Shown here piece after piece: positions 1 through 6,152 of a stretch of DNA of 12,358 nt. The stretch spans positions 1 through 12,358 of the forward strand of contig JAQTNM010000024.1 of the NCBI GenBank assembly GCA_028713875.1, written 5' to 3'. The stretch's first letter is position 1, and each line of letters begins with the position of its first letter. Below the pieces are notes generated by a model. It was given only the letters and a program-made list of their open reading frames with translations, had not been told where the DNA came from and made no database searches. Source of the stretch: Candidatus Omnitrophota bacterium. Lineage in GTDB: Bacteria; Omnitrophota; Gorgyraeia; Gygaellales; Profunditerraquicolaceae. The position numbers were made by a program, and so were the translations under genes.

Positions 1-1148
1 TTGGCGTACGGAGAGATCATCATCGCAATATAAGCATCGGGGTAACCGTAACGCAGCGCCTTAATCACCGGCGTAGATAAAAGCACGTCTCCGATCCTGT
101 CTGTCCGCACTATAAGTATGCGCCTGAATTTATCCTTGCCTTTACCGGGCAGGGTATAAGTCGTAGCAAATAATACTGACCTGGCTGCCTTAAGCACATC
201 CTCCGTCTTTATCAGCTCCATGCATTCCAGGGTGCCGAATTTACACTGCGCCTTTGAACAGGGACGGCAATGTATGTCTTTTTTTACCGCTACGCTCAAT
301 TCAGACCAGGGCCCGTATCTACGCTCATCGCTTATCCCGAACATCGCCACGGTCGGCACATCCAGGTAACTGGCTATGTGCATCACTGCGCTGTCATTAC
401 TGACAACCAGGCTTGATCTCTTTAAAAGGAAGGCTAACTGGCCGATGCTGGTTTTGCCTGCCAGGTCCAATACGGGGAATTCGCATTTAGAGGCGATATA
501 ACGGCTTGCAGGAATGTCGTCGCTATCTCCGACTAAAACTATCTTCAGCCCGAATTCTCCGACAAGCTTGGGGACCAGCTCTAAAAATTTATCCGGCTGC
601 CATCTTTTTGTGTCGCTCCTTGCTCCTGCGGATATAACCGCTATCTTATCCTTCTCGGCGATATCATTGTCTTTCAGGATATTCCGGACATAATTCTCAT
701 CCTGCGGGCTTATATATAGAGAGCGCCTCGGCGGCTTAAGATCTGCGGGTATGCCCAACTTTGACATCAGCTCTTTTACCCTGTGCAGATGCCGGTCTTT
801 CATATGCATAATATTTTTGGGGATACGCGGGAAGGGCGAGATCTTATATCTGGCCGTAATAAGCAGACCCAGCAAGCTGTTACGCAGGTCTATAACGACA
901 TCAAAGTTTTCTTTCCGCAAGGACCACAGGAGCGCTGTTTTTTCTTTTAATGAGGAGCGTTTGTTGTAAACGATGACTTTATCGGCTGCGGGGTTATCCT
1001 GGAATATCTGCCTTGGCCGCGCTCCGACCATAACCGTGATCTTAGCCTGGGGGAATTTATCTTTCAGGAGATCCAGGGCGGGGAGAGTAAGTATAGAATC
1101 ACCGATATTGCTTAAGGTGATAAAGAGGACCTTTTTTATATCAGCCAT
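1..1148 (-). CDS. Tandem GT9-GT9 glycosyltransferase (heptosyltransferase-like), 3' end beyond left edge
   Basis: I translated this frame by hand: it is open from the ATG at 1148 to base 1 (382 codons, no stop), so the gene continues past the left edge. Residues 1-335 form a complete GT9 (ADP-heptose:LPS heptosyltransferase-like) domain. Its N-terminal motif is SNIGDSILTLP, with the family's N-terminal Asp at D17. It also has the donor-site stretch SNDSAVMHIAS, a short FGISDERRYGPW loop, and a four-cysteine segment (C294, C297, C302, C309) before ECMELIKTEDVL. After a charged linker (GKGKDK) a second GT9 N-terminus begins near residue 342, with RTDRIGDVLLSTP. The start overlaps the upstream GT9 stop by 8 bases, so translation is probably coupled. 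Its likely role is adding heptose or another sugar to the LPS core at the cytoplasmic face of the inner membrane; donor and acceptor are unknown. GT9 assignment is very secure, and the tandem architecture is secure as far as the window shows. Confidence 0.9.
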   Translation of the reverse strand, partial: MADIKKVLFITLSNIGDSILTLPALDLLKDKFPQAKITVMVGARPRQIFQDNPAADKVIVYNKRSSLKEKTALLWSLRKENFDVVIDLRNSLLGLLITARYKISPFPRIPKNIMHMKDRHLHRVKELMSKLGIPADLKPPRRSLYISPQDENYVRNILKDNDIAEKDKIAVISAGARSDTKRWQPDKFLELVPKLVGEFGLKIVLVGDSDDIPASRYIASKCEFPVLDLAGKTSIGQLAFLLKRSSLVVSNDSAVMHIASYLDVPTVAMFGISDERRYGPWSELSVAVKKDIHCRPCSKAQCKFGTLECMELIKTEDVLKAARSVLFATTYTLPGKGKDKFRRILIVRTDRIGDVLLSTPVIKALRYGYPDAYIAMMISPYA

Positions 1149-2184
1149 TTCTTTTAAAAAACGCCACTTCGGCAAAGACGTCCGCCGGCTTAATCGCAGC
1201 CATGCAGCGCCTGTCTTTGCAATTGACTACGTAGCAGGGGATCTTGCAGCCGACATCCTTCCTTAAGATCGTGGTATTCCTTAAAGGGTAGGGCCCGGTG
1301 ACGGCGGGATCGGTTGGGCCGAAGAGCGCGATTATCTTCCTGGCGACCACGGCATTTGCGATATGCAATGGCCCGGTATCTGCGCTGATGAACACGTCCA
1401 CTCTTTTGCATAACGCGCCTAACTGTTTCAGGTTGAACAGGCCGCAGGCAACGATAAGCTTCTGGCGCATAAGGCGCTGTATTTTATTCACCAGGACCAG
1501 ATCGGCGCTGCTGCCGGTAATAATTACTTTTGCTCCCAGCTCAACGATAAGCTTATCTGCCAGTTCTGCCCAATACTCCGGAAACCAGCGCTTGGGCAGC
1601 CAGTTACCTGCCGGATTTATTGCGACAAGAAAGTCATCCTGCCTTGCGGAATTCCTTTTTAAAAATTCTTCCACCACTTCTTCATCTTCATGGCGGAAGA
1701 AAAATTCGGTATACCTGTCTTCCACCCTTAAGCCCGCCTTTTCAATGATGCTCAGATAATGGTCAATGCGGTGCAGGCTATCCTTGGCAGGCGGCATGAT
1801 CCCTTTGGTCAAAAGGAAGGCGCGCTTTTTTGTATAGTAGCCGATCCTCTCCGGGATACGCGCAAGCCGGCATATCAGCGCCCGGCTGAATGAACGGTGC
1901 ATCAGGTATGCCACATCAAAATGCTTGTTGCGCAGCGTGCGCACGAAATCCAGCTTCGGCATAAACCCTTTGTGCCTGTCTTTTTCATCGAATATAAGGA
2001 TCTCGTCCAGGTGCGGATTATCTTTAAGCACCTGGTAACAGCGGCTGGGCACAATGCAGGCAATATAGCTTGAAGGATAGTTCAAGCGTATATTCCTGAT
2101 GGCGGCAGTAGAGAACAGCACGTCTCCCAGCCAGTTAACGTTAAAAACAAGTATGCGTTTATTCTTTTCCATCTTGATACTCAA
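1141..2184 (-). CDS. Glycosyltransferase family 9, WaaF-like heptosyltransferase
   Basis: A 347-residue single-domain GT9 of usual family length. The N-terminal motif is ILVFNVNWLGDVLFSTAAIR (D21, the position of the family's important Asp). NPAGNWLPKRWFPEYW (about 190-205) matches the phosphate-binding region. SADTGPLHIANA (268-279) and ALFGPTDP (286-293) match the nucleotide-sugar site. A four-cysteine segment follows (C313, C317, C322, C327), then the usual I-x-P-x-D-V tail. The best family match is lipopolysaccharide heptosyltransferase II, which adds the second heptose of the inner core from ADP-heptose, but the exact donor cannot be read from sequence. The start at 2184 is TTG, chosen because TAAGG lies 7 bases upstream. 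An ATG four codons downstream (2172) is the alternative and does not affect the domain. It lies 9 bases after the deacetylase homologue gene and overlaps the next gene by 8 bases. Confidence 0.92.
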   Translation of the reverse strand: MSIKMEKNKRILVFNVNWLGDVLFSTAAIRNIRLNYPSSYIACIVPSRCYQVLKDNPHLDEILIFDEKDRHKGFMPKLDFVRTLRNKHFDVAYLMHRSFSRALICRLARIPERIGYYTKKRAFLLTKGIMPPAKDSLHRIDHYLSIIEKAGLRVEDRYTEFFFRHEDEEVVEEFLKRNSARQDDFLVAINPAGNWLPKRWFPEYWAELADKLIVELGAKVIITGSSADLVLVNKIQRLMRQKLIVACGLFNLKQLGALCKRVDVFISADTGPLHIANAVVARKIIALFGPTDPAVTGPYPLRNTTILRKDVGCKIPCYVVNCKDRRCMAAIKPADVFAEVAFFKRNG

Positions 2185-2191
2185 GGCCCGG

Positions 2192-2196
2192 CCTTA
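2192..2196 (-). promoter_or_regulatory. Shine-Dalgarno TAAGG that decides a TTG start
   Basis: On the minus strand the stop codon TAA of the deacetylase homologue gene (2196-2194) continues as TAAGG. This places AAGG 7 bases before TTG at 2184. The ATG at 2172 would be 19 bases from it, too far for normal spacing. Stop codon and ribosome binding site therefore overlap, which fits termination-reinitiation. Confidence 0.45.
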
Positions 2197-2982
2197 TCTT
2201 TTTGACTCCTTCATAAAAGTGTAGTAACCTGAGGTCTCTACCCAGAATATAAACATATTCGCGGCATTCTCGGAGATCCTTAAGCGTTTCAGCGCGAATA
2301 CGTCGTTGTCAGGATAATTTTTGCCGGGGTTAGTGGCTACCGCTGCCTTGTATCCGGCATCTATAACCAACTGTCTTATATTAGCATTAAATCCGCCTTC
2401 TGGGTAGCTAAAAACATCTACTTGCCTGCCTAATTTTTGCTCCAGTATCTGCTTTGAGGCAAAGATCTGCTTTCTTATTTCTTCTGCGGACCTGATGTTA
2501 ATCAGAGGTTCCGGGCCGAGAGTGTGGCTGCCGACAGTAACCAGGCCTGAATCCTGCATTCTCTTTATATCTTCCCAGCCAAGCCTGTCGCCTTGAGGCC
2601 TGCCTACTTCATCCGTAATGATAAAGACGGTGGCCGGGATATTGTATTTTTTCAGTATCGGGAAGGCGTAGGTATAATTATCCCTGTATCCGTCATCCAG
2701 GGTTATGACTATGGTGCGCGGCGGTATCTTTCTATTATTCGTAATCAGATCGGCCAGTTCCGACAGCGTGATGACGTTATAGCGGTGTTTCTGCAAGAAA
2801 CGCATCTGGCGCTCAAAAGTTTCAGGGCTTATTACCAGCATGGTTTTACGGGAGGCTGCCGGATTTACCGAATGGTACATCACGATAGGCACGACATATT
2901 TGCCTCGGATAAATGCCGCGAAAAATAAGATGCATCCCGTTGCCAGGAGGCAAACAACGATTAATCTTTTACGCTTAAACAT
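2194..2982 (-). CDS. Membrane-anchored polysaccharide deacetylase (NodB) homologue with altered metal site
   Basis: A 262-residue protein: basic N-terminus (KRKR), one hydrophobic segment (about 7-25, uncleaved anchor or signal), then a carbohydrate esterase 4/NodB-type domain. PIVMYHSV (32-39) is the typical entry strand of PgaB-like members, and TLDDGY (94-99) is motif 1 with D96 and D97. Motif 2 normally reads H-[ST]-x-x-H but here is H153-T-L-G-P157-E, so the second zinc-binding His is absent. Motif 3 reads YPEGG (193-197), with Glu where an aromatic residue is usual, and no motif 5 L-x-I-H is visible. The fold assignment is strong; deacetylase activity is doubtful or needs different metal ligands. 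Known relatives remove N-acetyl groups from surface glycans, and the anchor suggests periplasmic action. The location between glycosyltransferase genes suggests a role with the glycan they build. The start ATG overlaps the upstream GT4 gene by 22 bases. Confidence 0.88.
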   Translation of the reverse strand: MFKRKRLIVVCLLATGCILFFAAFIRGKYVVPIVMYHSVNPAASRKTMLVISPETFERQMRFLQKHRYNVITLSELADLITNNRKIPPRTIVITLDDGYRDNYTYAFPILKKYNIPATVFIITDEVGRPQGDRLGWEDIKRMQDSGLVTVGSHTLGPEPLINIRSAEEIRKQIFASKQILEQKLGRQVDVFSYPEGGFNANIRQLVIDAGYKAAVATNPGKNYPDNDVFALKRLRISENAANMFIFWVETSGYYTFMKESKR

Positions 2983-4064
2983 TCTTTATATACCTCTTCG
3001 GTCTCAATAAGCATTTTCTCTTGGGAAAAATTACTCTGTATAAAGACACGGGCCTCTTTGCCTAAGGCCTCTGCTTTAAATCTGTCCTGCAATAACTCTA
3101 GCATCGCCGCGCAAAGACTATCGCTATCTGCCGGCTCAACCAGCAGGCCGTTCTCGCCGTGCCTGATTAATGTCTTTATGCCGCCGACGTTTGAGCCTAT
3201 GACCGGCAGGCCGCAGCTCATCGCTTCCATAAGGCTCAAACCCAGGCCTTCTTTTAGGGAGGGCATTACGAATATATCCATCGCAGACAGGGCTTCGGCC
3301 GTATCCGCAACCGAAGGCAGGAAAAATACGCTCTTTGTAATACCCAGCCCGGCGGCAAGGGCCGCAAGTTTTGCTTTTTCCCTGCCTTCGCCTACGATAA
3401 GAAGCCTGGCATCCGGGATTTTCTCCAGGACTTCCGGCATGGCGCGGATAAGATAAACATGACCCTTGACATCCGAGAGGCGGGCAATGATCCCTATGAC
3501 TTTGGCGCCGCTCAAGCCAAATTTTTCTTTTGCCGCTGATTTAGCTTCCGGACCGCAAGCGGCAAACCTTTCCAGGTCTATCCCGTTATGGATGATCCTG
3601 ATCTTTGCTTGCCCCACTTTAAAATCATTGCGCAGGTGGTCGCTCACCTGCCTGCTTATCGCTATAACCAGCCTGCCCCAGCAGGGAAATAGCCGGCGTG
3701 AAAGCTTCGGCTTAAAAAATCCATGGCAGGTATAAACATAAATCCGCCCTGAATATTTTTGCAAAAGACATGCCAATACCTGGGTCACCCGGGTATTAGC
3801 GTGAATAATCTGTATATCTTTTTCTTTTATATACCCGAGTAATTTAAAAAAACTAAACAGGATCTTCGGGCTGATCTCTGCTTTTGTGTTTATGGGTATA
3901 GCTATATAGCTTATGCCTTCCCGTATAAACCTATCCAGGCAATCTCCTGCGCTGGAGGCAACGCAGACATTATGCCCCCGTTCCTTCAGTCCCTTCGCCA
4001 GAGAGAGGATATAGCTGGTAATGCCTCCGGTATTCAGATGATTGCTCAAATAGAGAATGTTCAT
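2961..4064 (-). CDS. Glycosyltransferase family 4 (GT-B fold)
   Basis: A 367-residue retaining glycosyltransferase of usual GT4 length. The N-terminal glycine loop is NTGGITSYIL (11-20). HANTRV (88-93) and CHGFF (113-117) are typical of the N-terminal acceptor domain, and HNGIDLERF (159-167) marks the hinge. IIARLSDVKGHVYLIRA (192-208) opens the C-terminal donor domain. The catalytic E-x7-E motif is E272/E280, in KEGLGLSLMEAM, followed by GLPVIGSNVGG. It should transfer a sugar from a nucleotide-sugar donor to a lipid-linked or LPS core acceptor at the cytoplasmic membrane face; the sugar cannot be assigned. It resembles the GT4 half of the upstream fusion gene (same N-terminal loop, CHG[FY][FY]K and DLE[RK]F stretches), so the two are probably paralogues. 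Its ATG overlaps the upstream stop as ATGA (4 bases), a classic coupling arrangement. Confidence 0.93.
   Translation of the reverse strand: MNILYLSNHLNTGGITSYILSLAKGLKERGHNVCVASSAGDCLDRFIREGISYIAIPINTKAEISPKILFSFFKLLGYIKEKDIQIIHANTRVTQVLACLLQKYSGRIYVYTCHGFFKPKLSRRLFPCWGRLVIAISRQVSDHLRNDFKVGQAKIRIIHNGIDLERFAACGPEAKSAAKEKFGLSGAKVIGIIARLSDVKGHVYLIRAMPEVLEKIPDARLLIVGEGREKAKLAALAAGLGITKSVFFLPSVADTAEALSAMDIFVMPSLKEGLGLSLMEAMSCGLPVIGSNVGGIKTLIRHGENGLLVEPADSDSLCAAMLELLQDRFKAEALGKEARVFIQSNFSQEKMLIETEEVYKECLSVKD
2993..2997 (-). promoter_or_regulatory. Ribosome binding site AGAGG of the deacetylase homologue
   Basis: AGAGG on the minus strand lies 10 bases before the ATG at 2982, inside the end of the upstream GT4 gene. 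It is one of the clearer Shine-Dalgarno matches in this gene run and supports the start that overlaps the GT4 gene. Confidence 0.5.
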
Positions 4065-6151
4065 TTCAAAAGCTTATCTACCGCATCCAGCACTTCCTGC
4101 GGGGTAATTGACTCCATGCACCTGTTCCTGCTGCAGCCGGGTTTATAGCAGGGCGCGCAGGGAAGATCTTTTTTGATCAACACGCACTCCTTGGCGTAAG
4201 GCATATGCCTGCCGGGGTCAGTCGGTCCGAATAAGGCCACAAAAGGCACATGCATAGCCGCCGCTATATGTAAAGGGGCGGAATCCGTGGAAATATATAC
4301 GCTGCATCTTGCGATCAAACAAGCGAGCTCGTTAAGAGTGGTTTTGCCGCAGGCATTAATGGGTTTTATGTTCTTAACCTTACTCAAGAGCGCCTGCGCC
4401 ATGCCGGAATCTGCCTGCGTGCCGGTAATAACCAGGCGCATATCCCTGTTATTTAAGCTTTCGCAGAGTTTAAGCACGTGCTGCTTGGGCCAGTTTTTGC
4501 TGACCCACTTTGAACTTGAGCTCAAGTTTATGCCGATAAGCCTCTGGCTGGCGGACAGCCATTGGCTTTTAAAAAATTCATCTATATACTCCCGGTCGGA
4601 ATCAGACGGCCATAACTCTAAATGCGGGTCGGCCGGTTCAATGCCGAGCATTTTTAGGACCCTGAACTGGTGCCGGACCGGGTCCATCTTGGGCCTTTCA
4701 TCTTTTATGCGGTGATTAAGAAGAAATCCGAACTTACGGTTATCGTATCCGTATCGGTCCAAAGCAAAGCTCAGCCACGATAAGATGTGGCTGTTACGGT
4801 TATTCTGCAGGTCAATAACAATATCAAAGTTATCTTTTCTCAAACGCCTGCCCAATCTTAAAAGCCCGGGTATGCCTCTGTCCTTATTTTTAAGATCACA
4901 GACCAATAGCTCGTCTATATACGGGCAGTTCATAAGCAGGTTCTTGGATTCATGTCCTGCCAGAAAAGTTATCTTGCCATTACCCCTGAATTTATCCCTT
5001 ATCGCCCTTAAGGCAGCGCTGGATAAAATCACGTCCCCGATGGAGCTCAGCTTGATAACCAGGACCTTGAAGCTGCTCAGGGCGTCTTCGTATACCTTCA
5101 GAGTATTTTTTACCATCAACTCCACGTTATATTCTTCCTGTACCTTTTTGTAGGCGGCTTCGGCAAAGCCGGCTGAAAGTTCTTTGTCCTTGTAAACTTT
5201 GAGTATTGCTTCCGCCATGCTCTCGGGATCAGCTGCCGGAACAAGCAGGCCGGTTTTGCCGTCGTCAATAACATCAACGACCCCGCCTACTTTTGTAGCC
5301 ACTACCGGCACGCCGCAGGCCTGCGCTTCTACGATAACCCTGCCGAATGCCTCCTGGGTGGTTGTGGCCATGACCAGAAGGTCCAGGTTTGATAACACGG
5401 CCGGGATATCCCTCTGCGTGCCTAAAAATTGCGTGTAATTCCACAGCCCCAGCCTTTTTACAAGGACCTGCAGCTCTTCCTTATAGGAACTCTTGGAAAC
5501 GGGCGCATCCCCCACTATCCAGATTTTGAGGCGGGCTACGCTCTTCGCCACTTTGGCCATGGCTTTGATAAAATACAGGTGGCCTTTTATGGGCGTGATC
5601 CTGCCGATTATACCGACGTTAAAATCTTCTTTTCTTTTCTGGTCAGGCCGGATATATTTAAATTTCTCAAGATCCACGCTGCGCGGCACCAGCCTTATGC
5701 GCTCAAGGGGCACCGCGAAATCTTCAATCATGTGCCTGGCAATAACGTTGCTTAAAACAATGACCCGCTTTGCCCAGCCCATGACGTAGCTGAAAGGGTG
5801 CTTCTTGTAATAACCGTGGCAGGTAGTGATGAATGCCCTGCCGGTGCGCCTTGAGGCAAAATAAGCAGACCAGGCCGGCACGCGCGAACGCGCATGCACA
5901 ATATGGATCTCTTCCTTGTTGATTATCTCCTCTAACCTGGGGATATTTTTTATGATGGAAACTATAGATTTTTTATGCACGGGCAGCTGGTAATGAACGG
6001 CACCGCAGGCCTCCAGCTCCTTAACCAATTCGCCTCCCGCCGAGACCACCACGGCCTTATGCCCCATCCTCACCAAATATTTGGCCAGGTCAACCGTGCC
6101 CGTCTCTACCCCTCCCACGTGCAATTCCGGGAGTATCTGCAGTATATTCAT
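4061..6151 (-). CDS. Bifunctional GT4-GT9 glycosyltransferase fusion
   Basis: A 696-residue protein with two complete glycosyltransferases. Residues 1-360 are a GT4: glycine loop HVGGVETGTV (11-20), TCHGYYKK, IIGRITPIKGHLYF and the E-x7-E pair E267/E275 in QEAFGRVIVEAQ. The GT9 half starts at once with FKVLVIKLSSIGDVILSS (361-378, D373), with no visible linker. It continues with INLSSSSKWVSKNWP, STDSAPLHIAAA and ALFGPTDPGRHMPY, then a C-x2-C-x4-C-x4-C segment (C665, C668, C673, C678) and ITPQEVLDAV to the end. Both halves have their normal length and key motifs, so two sequential or linked sugar transfers in LPS core assembly are likely, the GT9 half probably using ADP-heptose. It follows the acyltransferase-ELM1 gene by one base and overlaps the next GT4 by four. 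The domain junction lies near base 5071. Upstream of the ATG there is no strong Shine-Dalgarno sequence. Confidence 0.93.
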   Translation of the reverse strand: MNILQILPELHVGGVETGTVDLAKYLVRMGHKAVVVSAGGELVKELEACGAVHYQLPVHKKSIVSIIKNIPRLEEIINKEEIHIVHARSRVPAWSAYFASRRTGRAFITTCHGYYKKHPFSYVMGWAKRVIVLSNVIARHMIEDFAVPLERIRLVPRSVDLEKFKYIRPDQKRKEDFNVGIIGRITPIKGHLYFIKAMAKVAKSVARLKIWIVGDAPVSKSSYKEELQVLVKRLGLWNYTQFLGTQRDIPAVLSNLDLLVMATTTQEAFGRVIVEAQACGVPVVATKVGGVVDVIDDGKTGLLVPAADPESMAEAILKVYKDKELSAGFAEAAYKKVQEEYNVELMVKNTLKVYEDALSSFKVLVIKLSSIGDVILSSAALRAIRDKFRGNGKITFLAGHESKNLLMNCPYIDELLVCDLKNKDRGIPGLLRLGRRLRKDNFDIVIDLQNNRNSHILSWLSFALDRYGYDNRKFGFLLNHRIKDERPKMDPVRHQFRVLKMLGIEPADPHLELWPSDSDREYIDEFFKSQWLSASQRLIGINLSSSSKWVSKNWPKQHVLKLCESLNNRDMRLVITGTQADSGMAQALLSKVKNIKPINACGKTTLNELACLIARCSVYISTDSAPLHIAAAMHVPFVALFGPTDPGRHMPYAKECVLIKKDLPCAPCYKPGCSRNRCMESITPQEVLDAVDKLLK

Positions 6152-6152
6152 T

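Noticed and set aside
1190..1411. Minus-strand open frame of 73 codons in an alternative frame
   Set aside because: It is nested in the GT9 gene, overlapping its SADTGPLHIA and FGPTDP region; Arg-rich translation without any domain.
1298..1759. Plus-strand open frame of 153 codons
   Set aside because: Antisense to the WaaF-like GT9 gene; low-complexity Ser/Thr/Leu-rich translation typical of a shadow frame.
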